The notes beneath the pieces were generated by a model. It searched no databases and was not told where the DNA came from. It saw only the letters and a list, made by a program, of their open reading frames with translations. The position numbers and the translations under genes are program-made. From UBA3839 sp963627995 (lineage in GTDB: Bacteria; Bacteroidota; Bacteroidia; Bacteroidales; Bacteroidaceae), in the NCBI GenBank assembly GCA_963627995.1, contig CAVGCV010000004.1, positions 1 to 64,000 on the forward strand: a stretch of DNA of 64,000 bases, in the 5' to 3' direction. Within the stretch, counting starts at the first letter, position 1, and every line of letters starts with the position of its first letter. Positions 7,688 through 17,051 of this stretch are shown in pieces.

Positions 7688-10006
7688 ATGAAGAAAAGCA
7701 TCCTTACCCTACTCCTCATGGCGGCGGGCGGCGCGACGGCGCCGGCGCAGCTGACCGCGGTGAGCGACCCGACCATCCTCTACGACACCGAGACGAACGC
7801 CGTCCATTTCTCGAGCATGGACATCGCCGAGGCCGCCACCTATTGCGACGGCGGCGGCTACGTCTACATCTACAACGTGGGCGCGCAGAACTTCATCAGC
7901 GCGGGCGGCGGCTACGGCGTGCAGGCCGTGCTGACGGACTACGCCATGCGCTTCAAGGTGGAGAGGTCGGCCTCGTACAGCGGGCACTACGTGTTCCAGT
8001 CGCGCGTCAAGAACAGCGTCCAGCTGCCCCACCTGGGCAGCTACCTCGGCACGTCGGACCCGTCGTCCGACCCCAAGGTCTACCTCGACCGCAGCACCAC
8101 GCGCATCACCAACCTCTACAACAACGGCCCCATCTGGGAACCCACGGAGGTCAGCGGGCAAGCGACCATCAACGGCGCCGCCGCCACCCTCCGGGGCTAC
8201 CGCCTGCGCAACACCTACTCCTACAGCCCCCAGCGCTACCTCTCGCATGACAACGCCACCGGCACGAAGGGCGCGCGGCTGTCCACCTCCATCACCGGCA
8301 CCGCCGCCGCTGCCGCCACGTGGCGCTTCGTCAAGGACACGGACTTCGAGCAGATGATCGGGGGCCTGGCGCAGGCGGAGACAAGCGTCCCGTGGATCAA
8401 GGACGCCGCGTTCACGCGCGACAGCCAGGACGCCACCTACTGGAAGTGGGGCGGCGACAACGCGGCCAACACCGACGGCCACGATACCTCGTCGGAGCCC
8501 GCCCACTGGCACCAGCGCACGCAGGACACGTTCATCAACGGCGTGGAGGTCACCGGCATCACCGACGCCGCGGCCACCATCGGCAGCAACGTGACCACCT
8601 CGACCGGCGGCATCACCGCCGACGCCTACCGCGCGGCCTACGCGAAGTACTACACGGCCGAAATCTACAACGAGCAGAACAGCCTGACCCAGGAGCTCTC
8701 CATCAGCGATGGCGCGACGTACACGATGCCCGTGGGCACGTACAGGATACAGATGCAGGGATTCTACCACGACGGCGACGCCGGCACGACCAACGACGGG
8801 GCGGCCTACCTCGTCGTCAAGCGCACCAGCACCAGCGCCGACCCCGCCGTGCAGGCCGGGGAGAACGCCACGTACCGCATCCTGCTCAAGACGATGAGCA
8901 GCGAGAGCGGCAACGACATCACCGTGGCGAGCGGCGTGTCGGCCGGCCTCTACTTCGCGGAGAACCCGTCGGCGTACACCAACGCCATCACGTTCCGCAT
9001 CCGCGAGGAGGGCACGAGGCTGGAGTTCGGCATCGAGACCACGGGCGCGACGGGCTGGACGGTCGCCGCGAACTGGCGGCTGTGGGCCTATGGCGAGAGC
9101 AACTACATCGTCGACGAGAACTGGAGCGAGGCCGAGGCGATGCCCTACCAGACGCACAACGCGACGGGCGACACGTGGACGGCCCGCACGACGGAGGCCG
9201 TCGACCCCTACGGCGAGATGGGCTTCGACAAGGCCTTCCCCATCGCCTCCACGGTGTACTACCGCCGCACCCTCACCCCCGGGGTGTGGAACCCCATCTG
9301 CCTGCCCTTCGCGCTGACGGCGGCCCAAATCCAGACGGCCTTCGGCAACGAGACCCGCGTGAGCCGCTTCAGCGGCCTCGACGCCGACTGCATCACGTTC
9401 GTGACGCAGCACATCGCCAACGACGGGATGGAGGCCGGCGTGCCCTACCTCATCTGCCCGGAAGGCACGAAGAACACGGTGCCGGCGATGAGCGAGGGGA
9501 CGAGCTACTACGTGCCGAAAGGCAACAACATCCGCTACGTGATTGAGAACGCCGACAACACCGACATCTACGCCATCCACGGCGTGGAGAAGACGGCGGC
9601 GGCCATGCCGCCCGCGCGGACGGTGACCGCCGGCGACCTCGCGTTCGAGGGCACGTACTTCCGCAAGCCGGTGGGGCTGTCCACCGCCGGGCAGGAGAAC
9701 TACGTCATCACCAAGGGCCAGATGTACCACCTCACCAACACAGCGGACAAGACGGTGTGGGGCACCTACGCCTACCTCCACATGCCCAAGGACGCGGGCG
9801 CGCAGGTGAAGACCCTGTCCGTCGTCGCGCCGGACGGACGCGCCGACGAGGTGACGGCCATCGACGGCATCGTCATCGACGGCGGCGCCGACGCGGCCAA
9901 CTACGGCATCTTCAGCCTCTCGGGCCAGAAGGTGGGCAAGGGCTCGCTCGGCGACCTGCCCAAGGGCCTCTACATCATGAACGGGCGCAAGTTCCTCGTG
10001 AAATAG
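7688..10006 (+). CDS. Large secreted protein with Prevotella-like T9SS tail
   Basis: 772 residues. A signal peptide (MKKSILTLLLMAAGGATAPAQ) is followed by a long beta-rich, Gly/Thr/Ser-rich region with no catalytic motif I recognise. Residues about 330-470 (TYTMPVGTYRIQMQGFYHDG onwards) look like a carbohydrate-binding-like sandwich. The last 30 residues (FSLSGQKVG then KGLYIMNGRKFLVK) form the short C-terminal tail typical of Prevotella exported proteins, so export through T9SS to the surface is the likely fate. It starts 30 bases after the small acidic protein, with an A/G-rich leader (AAAGAAAGGAC). Third codon positions are nearly all G or C. The substrate is unknown. Confidence 0.8.
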   Translation: MKKSILTLLLMAAGGATAPAQLTAVSDPTILYDTETNAVHFSSMDIAEAATYCDGGGYVYIYNVGAQNFISAGGGYGVQAVLTDYAMRFKVERSASYSGHYVFQSRVKNSVQLPHLGSYLGTSDPSSDPKVYLDRSTTRITNLYNNGPIWEPTEVSGQATINGAAATLRGYRLRNTYSYSPQRYLSHDNATGTKGARLSTSITGTAAAAATWRFVKDTDFEQMIGGLAQAETSVPWIKDAAFTRDSQDATYWKWGGDNAANTDGHDTSSEPAHWHQRTQDTFINGVEVTGITDAAATIGSNVTTSTGGITADAYRAAYAKYYTAEIYNEQNSLTQELSISDGATYTMPVGTYRIQMQGFYHDGDAGTTNDGAAYLVVKRTSTSADPAVQAGENATYRILLKTMSSESGNDITVASGVSAGLYFAENPSAYTNAITFRIREEGTRLEFGIETTGATGWTVAANWRLWAYGESNYIVDENWSEAEAMPYQTHNATGDTWTARTTEAVDPYGEMGFDKAFPIASTVYYRRTLTPGVWNPICLPFALTAAQIQTAFGNETRVSRFSGLDADCITFVTQHIANDGMEAGVPYLICPEGTKNTVPAMSEGTSYYVPKGNNIRYVIENADNTDIYAIHGVEKTAAAMPPARTVTAGDLAFEGTYFRKPVGLSTAGQENYVITKGQMYHLTNTADKTVWGTYAYLHMPKDAGAQVKTLSVVAPDGRADEVTAIDGIVIDGGADAANYGIFSLSGQKVGKGSLGDLPKGLYIMNGRKFLVK

Positions 10007-10112
10007 CCCGCCGGGGGCGCCCCCGCCCCCGGGAACGGACGGACGGGGCGCCGCGCCTCCCGCGCGCCTCCCGCACACACCACCACGCCCCCCTCCGCGC
10101 GGGGCGCACCAC

Positions 10113-10148
10113 GGCGGAGCCGGACAGCACGAAGCGTCCGGCTCCGCC
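10113..10148 (+). terminator. Possible terminator hairpin after the 7688 gene
   Basis: Perfect 13-base inverted repeat (GGCGGAGCCGGAC and its complement) with a 10-base loop. No T-run follows, so termination is uncertain; it may instead stabilise the mRNA 3' end. Confidence 0.45.
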
Positions 10149-10219
10149 TCCGTGTCGGCCACGTCGCCGCGCCGAACTGTTAAAAATCGAAGAAGTCGAA
10201 AAAAAAGTGTGCAAAAGTT

Positions 10220-10249
10220 TTGCATTGTGGGCGCCTCCCTCTATTTTTG
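10220..10249 (+). promoter_or_regulatory. Bacteroidetes-type promoter of the 10451 gene
   Basis: TTG at 10220-10222, 19 bases, TATTTTTG at 10242-10249. Transcription from here would give a 5' leader of about 195 bases. Confidence 0.7.
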
Positions 10250-10450
10250 TGCAAACTTTAAGTCTATAAGTCTAACTGCCTTTAACTGCCTTTAACTGTC
10301 TTTCCCCGCGCGCGTACCTATGCCATGTGTGTCGCGGACGCGCGGCACGGAGCCACGGCGCCCCAGGAAAAGAACACGTACACGGGACGAAGCGATTCCC
10401 CTCCCGAATTATTAAAACCCTTTATTATTAACTAACAAATCACTAATCTC

Positions 10451-13400
10451 ATGAAAGAAAAACTACACGTTTTCTTCTCGATGGTGGCCCTGGCGCTTTT
10501 TGCCGTCACGGCAAGGGCGCAGGTCACAATCGATGTGGATTTGACGGCGCAGTTCCCGGTCGCCCATACGGCATGGACGGGTGCGTCTGGAATGTGCGCA
10601 AGCGCATTCGGGCCGACGGTCACGACCAATGACGGACGTTCGACGCTGCTGTGCGAGAAGTACGAAAATCAGGTCTCCGGACCGGGCACCGTCATGAAAT
10701 CCACACTGACGGGACTGACAAACGGCACGTACAAAATCGAGCTGTACGGCTCGGCTGCTTTCACGTCGGGACGCGGTTTCGAGTCCGACTTGGTGGAGGG
10801 CGACGAGACGGCCGTCTATCTCTATGCGCAATCAGGGGAGAACACTGTAAAGAAGTACATCCCGGCCCACATTGCCACGAAATTCGAGACCGTGGCCACT
10901 GTCGTGCTGGATAATGTTGTCGTGACCGACGGAACAATCACCATCGGCATCTACAAGGACAAGGGCCTGACCAACTGGCACATCGTCCAGATTAAGGGCG
11001 TTACGGCCGTTGTCGATGCAGCCGAGCTGCTTGCCGCGTCGGTGGCAAAAGCTCAATCCTTTGATTCGAGCACGCTTCCTGCGACGATTGTCAGCGGTTT
11101 GCAGTCAGTTGTCAGCGACAACAACAAGGCTTATACAACGGCTGAGGAATACAAGAGCGCCATTGCGGCCATTGATGGCGTCGTGGAAACGGCTGAAATG
11201 TACCAGCCGCTGGGCCGTTGCATCAAAGCCGGCCGGGATGTACGGGCCGTCGTCTCCGACGCCGATGCTCTTGCTACGTATGACGCTGCGGTCAAGGACG
11301 TTGTCGACGCTTTCGAAGCCGTTAACGTTACCGACTTTGACGCAGCCATCGCAACGATGACAAAAGCAGTCGCCAACCTCCAAAAGGGACAGACCTCCCC
11401 CGACTCAGACATGAGTGGCGTGCTGGCTGTTACGCCTTGGACTTGCCCGCAGGGCAACGGCCCCGGCACCTATGCCAGCGACTGCACCGAGACCTACGGC
11501 GAGAATGCCTTCCAGGCAGGCAAGGTCATCTATCAGAAGATTGACGGCCTCGCAGCCGGCACCTACGAAGTGAAGTTCCTCGCCGTGGCCAACATGGCAT
11601 GGAAGTCATTTGCCACGGGCTTCAACATCGCGCAGGTTTATGCCAACACGGCGACCCAGGACATCGAGGTCATCGCCCAGACGGCGTGCACCCCGGCAGA
11701 CTACGAGCGCATGCTCACAGCCACGGTCGGCCAGGACGGCGTCCTCGAATATGGCATCCAGAACGTCGCCGAGGGCGGCAACTGGTATGTGGTGAAGGCC
11801 CTTGCCCTCACGCTCCTCAAGTCGGCCCCGTCGAACCTCAACTTCTCGCAGGGAACGCCTGTCGGCGGCGCTGACGCCGGCATCGTGACCTACGCCAAGG
11901 ACGCCGCGTCCAACGGCACCACGCTGAGCCAGGCCCAGCCCGTGGCCCGCTGGGACTTCGTCGGCGAGAACGGCGACGGGCGCGCATCCGGCCTCTTCGC
12001 CTACGGCTCGGAGAAGTTCCTGGGCAGCGTCGGCTACAATGTGCCGGCCCTGAATCCGGAAGGCAAGGCCGAGGGCAACGCGTTCGGCATCGTGTCCGTG
12101 TGGACGGCGTCCACGCAGTACACGCAGCCCGCCACGCTGGCTGCCGGCAAGTATGTCATCACGATGCCCGTCATCAACGTGGTCGGGGCAGAGAAAGCTC
12201 CCGAGAAGAGCTGGATGGGCTTCATCGCCGACGACAACACCGAGTACCTGGCTCAAGCCAAGGCTTACCCCGCCGGCAAGTGGACCTACGAGACGGTCAG
12301 CTTCGACCTCGACGGGGAGACTTCCGGCAAGCTCTCGATGGGCTTGAAGGCGTTCAACGCGGGTTCGGGCGCTGCTCCCCACTTGTTCGTTGACTGCTTC
12401 GACATCCGCACGTTCGAAACCGACGATGCGCGCGACGCTTACCTCGCCACGCTGCCCGCCCTCGAACAGAAGGCCCAGCTCTTCTCCGCCGCCTACGCTG
12501 CCGAGATGAAGAGCCGGAACGCAGGCGGTGAGCTGTTCCAGACTCCTGCCGCCGCCGGCGAGGCGCTCGCTGCCGCCGCTGCCACCGCCAGGGAGGCCGC
12601 TGCCGCCGCCGACGCCACGCCGGAAAGCATCGCTGCCGCCACCGCCGCCCTGGCCGCCGCTGTGGCCGCATTCGACGCCACTCCCGGCAACGCGCCTGCT
12701 GAAGGCGACTACTACCTGTTCCAGCTCGTTGTTCCCGAAGTTGTTGCCGAAGTCATTCCCGATGGCGAGATGGGCGGCGGCACCGTGTCCAACGACGACG
12801 GCGGCGTGTACATGAGCCTCGGCGAGGGCGTGACAATACAGCACAAGAGCGAGGCCACGCCGCTCACGTTCGTGCCTGCCGACGTCGAGGGCCAGTACTA
12901 CCTCATGACCGAGGACGGCAAGTATCTTGGCTACACCGGAGCGAACAACTGGGACATGAGCACCGCGAGTGCGAACAAGTGGGCCTGGACGCTCACCCGC
13001 ATGGCCAACGGCACTTACACCATCAACAGCCTCAAGGTGCCCGGACGCTTCGTCGGCACGAACGCCGACGCCGTGCTCAGCAACTCCACCGTCTATGGCG
13101 ACAAGCAGACCTCCAACGGCAACGTCTACTGGATTCTCACGAAGCAGGTGAAGCCCGTCGTGCTGACCGCAACGTTCAACATCGCGTCGGGCACGCAGGA
13201 GACCCCCGGTTCGTCGGAAGGCTTCACGCAGGTGGAGGAAGGCACGCTCGTAACTGTTACGATTGCCGCCGAGAACCTGGAGGAGAACGGCTACGACCCC
13301 GACAACATCACGGTGAAGGCAGCCATGCTGGCGGCTTCCGCCTTCAACAGCCCGTCGTGGCCGGGGAACGGTGCGAGCCTCGTGACGAAGTCCGACTACG

Positions 13401-14575
13401 AGCTGCAGCTGGGCGTCAACGAGCTGAACGACATCGTGCTCGGCATGGACTTCCCCTACTTCCAGTCGATTATGCTTACCAACGTAACCCTCACCAATAA
13501 GGGCGAGGAAGCCGTTGCCACGCTTCCGACCGCAGCGGTCAGGTTCATCGAAGTCGTTTCCGGGCAGACCGGCCCGAAAGTTGTCTTGACCATTCCGATC
13601 ACCCACGAAGAGGTTGAGAAGCAACAATATGCTGGCGGTACTGAAACATTCGACATCGAGGCGGTGAAGACGGCGCTTGGCCTGGAAAGCCTCGACAATT
13701 GCAGGGCGTTCATCGTCAACGCCGACGGCTCGTACGTAGAGGACCTGGATGATAATGGAACCCCACAATACGACGGATGGCGCAATGCTCAGGGCGATGC
13801 CGCAAAGTGGGGCACGGATGACAATGGCGTATGCGTGAAGCTGTCCGATCCTTCGACGGGCATGCTCGACTTCTTCGGCTGCATCAGCGCAACGCACGAA
13901 GCCGGCGAAGAAATCAAGGTGAAGTGGGCGATTACGAACAGCGACGTGACGGAAGCCGTCATCCTCGACATCACCTATAAGTTCATTGCGACGCCTGACA
14001 TTCCTTTCGAAATCGTAGGCGAACAGGACGTGCCTGTTGCTCTGACGGCCGGCAAGAACTACGCAACGGAATACTTGACAAACACTACGTTCGACGTGAA
14101 CGATGTACTGGCCAAGCTCGGCCTTACCAGCCTTGACAACGTTCCGACTTACATCCTGAACGTGACCACCAACAAGCTCGTTGCGAACACGACCGACGGA
14201 TGGCGCAACGCCGCCGGCGACGCTACGCCTTGGGGCTCCGGGCTTGCCGGCGGTACGTGCGTGAAGATGCAAGACCCCGCTTCGGGTAAAATCGACTACA
14301 TCGCAAGCTACGACGGCACGCAGGAGGCCGGCGATACCCGCCTGGCCAAGTGGGCCATCTACGACCCGCAGACCATGAATGCTTACGTCATCAACGTCAA
14401 GATTACGTTCGACATCGCAACCGGCATCAACGGCATCGGCGCCGACGGCCGGCTCGCGGCTCCCGCCGACATCTACACGGTGGGCGGCCAGCTCGTGAAG
14501 AAGAGCGCAACGAGCGTCGAGGGCCTTGGCAAGGGCGTCTACGTCGTTGGCGGCAAGAAGGTGCTGGTGAAGTAA
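10451..14575 (+). CDS. Very large secreted multidomain protein with two DUF4859-like modules
   Basis: 1374 residues with a signal peptide (cut near ARAQ). The order is: an N-terminal beta-sandwich (about 25-175, TNGTYKIELYGSAAF); a helical FIVAR-like stretch (about 180-315); a second sandwich (about 320-455); another domain to about 670; an alanine-rich helical stretch at about 698-747; a domain with ricin/lectin-like feel (EGQYYLMTEDGKYLGY); then two similar modules of about 120 residues (1056-1175 and 1196-1325), each with DGWRNAxGDA and KWAI, which I match tentatively to DUF4859. It ends in the short T9SS-like tail (KGVYVVGGKKVLVK). No enzyme motif is seen; binding or adhesion is the likely role. 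The first third uses more A/T-ending codons than its neighbours. A strong terminator follows. Confidence 0.8.
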   Translation: MKEKLHVFFSMVALALFAVTARAQVTIDVDLTAQFPVAHTAWTGASGMCASAFGPTVTTNDGRSTLLCEKYENQVSGPGTVMKSTLTGLTNGTYKIELYGSAAFTSGRGFESDLVEGDETAVYLYAQSGENTVKKYIPAHIATKFETVATVVLDNVVVTDGTITIGIYKDKGLTNWHIVQIKGVTAVVDAAELLAASVAKAQSFDSSTLPATIVSGLQSVVSDNNKAYTTAEEYKSAIAAIDGVVETAEMYQPLGRCIKAGRDVRAVVSDADALATYDAAVKDVVDAFEAVNVTDFDAAIATMTKAVANLQKGQTSPDSDMSGVLAVTPWTCPQGNGPGTYASDCTETYGENAFQAGKVIYQKIDGLAAGTYEVKFLAVANMAWKSFATGFNIAQVYANTATQDIEVIAQTACTPADYERMLTATVGQDGVLEYGIQNVAEGGNWYVVKALALTLLKSAPSNLNFSQGTPVGGADAGIVTYAKDAASNGTTLSQAQPVARWDFVGENGDGRASGLFAYGSEKFLGSVGYNVPALNPEGKAEGNAFGIVSVWTASTQYTQPATLAAGKYVITMPVINVVGAEKAPEKSWMGFIADDNTEYLAQAKAYPAGKWTYETVSFDLDGETSGKLSMGLKAFNAGSGAAPHLFVDCFDIRTFETDDARDAYLATLPALEQKAQLFSAAYAAEMKSRNAGGELFQTPAAAGEALAAAAATAREAAAAADATPESIAAATAALAAAVAAFDATPGNAPAEGDYYLFQLVVPEVVAEVIPDGEMGGGTVSNDDGGVYMSLGEGVTIQHKSEATPLTFVPADVEGQYYLMTEDGKYLGYTGANNWDMSTASANKWAWTLTRMANGTYTINSLKVPGRFVGTNADAVLSNSTVYGDKQTSNGNVYWILTKQVKPVVLTATFNIASGTQETPGSSEGFTQVEEGTLVTVTIAAENLEENGYDPDNITVKAAMLAASAFNSPSWPGNGASLVTKSDYELQLGVNELNDIVLGMDFPYFQSIMLTNVTLTNKGEEAVATLPTAAVRFIEVVSGQTGPKVVLTIPITHEEVEKQQYAGGTETFDIEAVKTALGLESLDNCRAFIVNADGSYVEDLDDNGTPQYDGWRNAQGDAAKWGTDDNGVCVKLSDPSTGMLDFFGCISATHEAGEEIKVKWAITNSDVTEAVILDITYKFIATPDIPFEIVGEQDVPVALTAGKNYATEYLTNTTFDVNDVLAKLGLTSLDNVPTYILNVTTNKLVANTTDGWRNAAGDATPWGSGLAGGTCVKMQDPASGKIDYIASYDGTQEAGDTRLAKWAIYDPQTMNAYVINVKITFDIATGINGIGADGRLAAPADIYTVGGQLVKKSATSVEGLGKGVYVVGGKKVLVK

Positions 14576-14623
14576 ACCGGCGCCGGACCGACGCGATTTC
14601 CAACAAGAACCACATCCATGGCG

Positions 14624-14659
14624 AAGAGCCCGGCACGCCCCTGTGCCGGGCTCTTTTTG
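14624..14659 (+). terminator. Rho-independent terminator
   Basis: 13-base perfect stem (AAGAGCCCGGCAC at 14624-14636, complement at 14643-14655) with a 6-base loop and a T-run. It ends the 10451 transcript and separates it from trxA. Confidence 0.88.
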
Positions 14660-14672
14660 TTCGGGCGTTATT

Positions 14673-14702
14673 TTGCCGTTGCATGAGAATTGCCTATCTT
14701 TG
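14673..14702 (+). promoter_or_regulatory. Bacteroidetes-type promoter of trxA
   Basis: TTG at 14673-14675, 19 bases, TATCTTTG at 14695-14702: an exact consensus match 42 bases before the trxA start. Confidence 0.82.
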
Positions 14703-14744
14703 CGAGGCAATACAACACCAACCTCTAAAAGAAAGGAAACGAAC

Positions 14745-15053
14745 ATGGAGATTACGGCTGAGAATTTTGAGTCGGTGATGAACTCCGGCAAGCCCGTGGT
14801 GCTCGACTTCTGGGCCTCGTGGTGCGGCCCCTGCAAGCGCATCGCGCCCGACATCGAGGCGCTGGCCGAGCAGTATGCCGGCCAGGTGGTCGTGGGCAAG
14901 GTGAACGTGGAGGAACAGGACGAACTCGCCTTCAAGTACGGCATCCGCAACATCCCGACGGTGCTCTTCATCAAGGACGGCCGGGTCGTGGACAAGATGG
15001 TGGGCGCGTCGGCCAAGTCGGCCTACGAGGACAAGATCAAGTCCCTGCTGTGA
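14745..15053 (+). CDS. trxA: Thioredoxin
   Basis: A 102-residue cytoplasmic thioredoxin that reduces protein disulfides, itself reduced by thioredoxin reductase. The active site WCGPC (Cys27, Cys30) and the cis-proline loop NIPTVLFIKDG are both present, and the length is typical. The ATG at 14745 is chosen because it gives the normal thioredoxin N terminus and sits after GAAAGGAAAC, a plausible ribosome site; the frame stays open upstream but that part overlaps the terminator and promoter. It has its own promoter. Confidence 0.96.
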   Translation: MEITAENFESVMNSGKPVVLDFWASWCGPCKRIAPDIEALAEQYAGQVVVGKVNVEEQDELAFKYGIRNIPTVLFIKDGRVVDKMVGASAKSAYEDKIKSLL

Positions 15054-15177
15054 GGCGTGCGGCGCAAGGCCGTCCCGACGTGGGAAAGAAAGAGTTGAGA
15101 AGTGAAAATCCGCGCGCCACGATGGTTGTCTGGTTTTCACTTTTCTTTTTTTATTGAATGAAAGAAAGGACAGGAAC

Positions 15178-15513
15178 ATGGGTATTGACGAAGAGCTTTT
15201 GAAGGACGCGGAGGAAGACGCTCGCGAGGTGGAGTTCATCCGCAACTACCTGCCGCAGGAGGTGAAGGAGAAGTTCACGGAGGAGGAAATCTACTATTTC
15301 CTCGACGTCATCATCGACTACTACGCGTCGAGCGACGCGTTCGACGGCGAGCCGGATGCCGACGGCTACGTGGAAATCGACCTCGACAAGGTGACCGACC
15401 ACGTGGTGAGGAAGGCCCGGCAGGAGAAGATGGGCGAGTTCGACCCCGACGACGTGTTCTTCGTCGTCCAGGGCGAGATGGAATACAGCCAGCAGTTCGA
15501 GGACGAGGAATAG
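15178..15513 (+). CDS. Conserved small acidic protein, unknown function
   Basis: 111 residues, strongly acidic, mostly helical, no signal peptide or membrane segment. It starts GIDEELLKDAEEDAREVEFI and ends QQFEDEE. I take it as a conserved Bacteroidales protein of unknown function. The ATG at 15178 is preferred to an upstream one at 15154 because AAGAAAGGACAGGAAC just before it resembles a ribosome site. It ends 14 bases before rpoN and is probably co-transcribed with it. High acidity and size would suit a protein-protein adaptor, but nothing in the sequence proves this. Confidence 0.8.
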   Translation: MGIDEELLKDAEEDAREVEFIRNYLPQEVKEKFTEEEIYYFLDVIIDYYASSDAFDGEPDADGYVEIDLDKVTDHVVRKARQEKMGEFDPDDVFFVVQGEMEYSQQFEDEE

Positions 15514-15527
15514 GGAGATACGGAGCG

Positions 15528-17048
15528 ATGGGAAGACAGGGCCAGTTTCAGGAACAGCGGTTGTCGCAGGTGCAGCGGTTGTCGCCGCAGCAGTACCTGC
15601 TGGCGAAGCTGGTGGAGTTGCCCCTCACCGGCCTCGAGCAGCGCGTGCGCGACGAGCTCTACGAGAACGTGGCCCTGACGGAGGGAAAGGACAAGCCCGA
15701 TGAAATGGACAGGAGCGACGAGCCCGCCACCGATGAGTTCGACCCGCAGGCCGCTGGCGAGGAGGCTGGCGAAGCGCGCGCGGACGAGGCCGACGAGCTC
15801 GACTTCAGCGGAAACGAAGAGCTGCCCGTGTTCGCGGGCCGCGCCCAGCACGACACCGACGCCGAGATTCCCATCGGCGACACGCGCTCCTTCATCGAGG
15901 ACTTGCAGGCGCAAATCGCCGAATACGACGTCACGCCCCACCAGCGCGAGCTCATCGAGTACCTGATAGGCTCGCTCGACGACCGCGGGTTCGTGGAGCG
16001 GCCGCTCCGCAACATCGCCGACGACCTGCTCTTCAACCACAACGTGGAGACCGACGAGCGGGAACTGGAGGAGGCGCTCCGCGTCCTCCAGCAGTTCGAC
16101 CCCACCGGCATCGGCGCGCGCAGCCTGCAGGAGTGCCTCCTGCTACAAATCAACCGCCTGCTGGAGGAGACGGCGGCCGCCGAGGCGGAGGACGCGCCGC
16201 GGCTCCAGGCGCTGCGCACCGGGCAGGAAATCGTCGCCCGCCATTTCAGCCTACTGGAGCGGAAGGAAACGGAACGGCTGGCGCGGGCGATGGGCGTCGG
16301 CACCGACCGCGTGCGGCAGGCCCTGCTCGCCATCAGCCGCCTCAACCCCCATCCCGGACGCTCGCTCCACGAGGCCGCCGACGACCGCGCGCAGACCATC
16401 GTCCCCGATTTCATCGTGGAAACCGACCACGAGAGCAGCATCTCCTTCTCGCTCAACACGGGCGAGATTCCCGCCCTCCGCGTCAGCTCGGAATACCTCC
16501 ACCAGCTGAAGGCATACCAGGCGAACACGGCAAGGATGAGCCGCTCGGAGCGCGAGGCGTTCGCCTACACGAAGCAAAAGGTGGAGGCCGCGCAGATGTT
16601 CATCGCCGCCATCCGCCAGCGGCAGGAGACGCTGACGGCCACGATGGCGGCCATCATCGGCTTCCAGCGCGACTTCTTCCTTTCGCAGGACGACTACAAG
16701 CTGCGCCCGCTCCGCCTCGACGACGTGGCGAAAAAGGCGGGCGTCAACATCTCCACCGTCTCGCGCGTCATCAACAGCAAGTATGCCCTGCTCGACGGGA
16801 CGCTCTATCCGCTCAAGTACTTTTTCCTCCGGGCCAAGGCGAACGCGGCGGGCAAGGAGGTCGTGAAGACCAAGATTTGCCCGCTCCTGCGCGAAATCAT
16901 CGACACGGAGGACAAGCGGAACCCCCTGTCCGACGAGCAGATTTCGGCGCTGATGCACGAGCGGGGCGAGGCCATCAGCCGGCGGACGGTGGCGAAATAT
17001 CGCGATGAAATGGGCATTCCTGTCGCAATCCTCCGAAAACAGGTGTGA
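15528..17048 (+). CDS. rpoN: RNA polymerase sigma-54 factor RpoN
   Basis: 506 residues, usual length. The N-terminal Gln/Leu-rich region I (QEQRLSQVQRLSPQQYLL) contacts activators and core polymerase; an acidic region II follows (about 50-120); a core-binding region and a helix-turn-helix come next (VAKKAGVNISTVSRVI); the RpoN box (SRRTVAKYRDEMGIP) lies near residue 484 and reads the -24 element. Sigma-54 needs AAA+ activators, none of which is seen in the window. GTG/ATG choice is not an issue: the ATG at 15528 follows a GGGAGATACGGAG leader. Genes for a PAP2-like protein and purE follow closely, a grouping I believe is common in Bacteroidales. Confidence 0.96.
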   Translation: MGRQGQFQEQRLSQVQRLSPQQYLLAKLVELPLTGLEQRVRDELYENVALTEGKDKPDEMDRSDEPATDEFDPQAAGEEAGEARADEADELDFSGNEELPVFAGRAQHDTDAEIPIGDTRSFIEDLQAQIAEYDVTPHQRELIEYLIGSLDDRGFVERPLRNIADDLLFNHNVETDERELEEALRVLQQFDPTGIGARSLQECLLLQINRLLEETAAAEAEDAPRLQALRTGQEIVARHFSLLERKETERLARAMGVGTDRVRQALLAISRLNPHPGRSLHEAADDRAQTIVPDFIVETDHESSISFSLNTGEIPALRVSSEYLHQLKAYQANTARMSRSEREAFAYTKQKVEAAQMFIAAIRQRQETLTATMAAIIGFQRDFFLSQDDYKLRPLRLDDVAKKAGVNISTVSRVINSKYALLDGTLYPLKYFFLRAKANAAGKEVVKTKICPLLREIIDTEDKRNPLSDEQISALMHERGEAISRRTVAKYRDEMGIPVAILRKQV

Positions 17049-17051
17049 GCG

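Larger units (their letters stand above)
10007..10450. other. 444-base gap with hairpins and a long 5' leader
   Basis: After the secreted-protein stop there is a 9-base GC hairpin (10011-10019 with 10024-10032) and a perfect 13-base hairpin (10113-10125 with 10136-10148), neither followed by a T-run. The promoter of the next gene follows at 10220-10249. The leader of about 195 bases contains three direct copies of AACTGCCTTT-like sequence (about 10273-10303) and an AT-rich end, TAACTAACAAATCA at 10429-10442, also found before the gene at 29815. No small gene is evident. Confidence 0.6.

Noticed and set aside
7709..10225. 838-codon minus-strand frame opposite the secreted protein
   Set aside because: Composition is Arg/Gly/Val repeats with no domain; it mirrors the real gene's codon use.
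11606..15016. 1136-codon minus-strand frame across the giant gene and trxA
   Set aside because: Crosses a good terminator and promoter and lies opposite two convincing genes.
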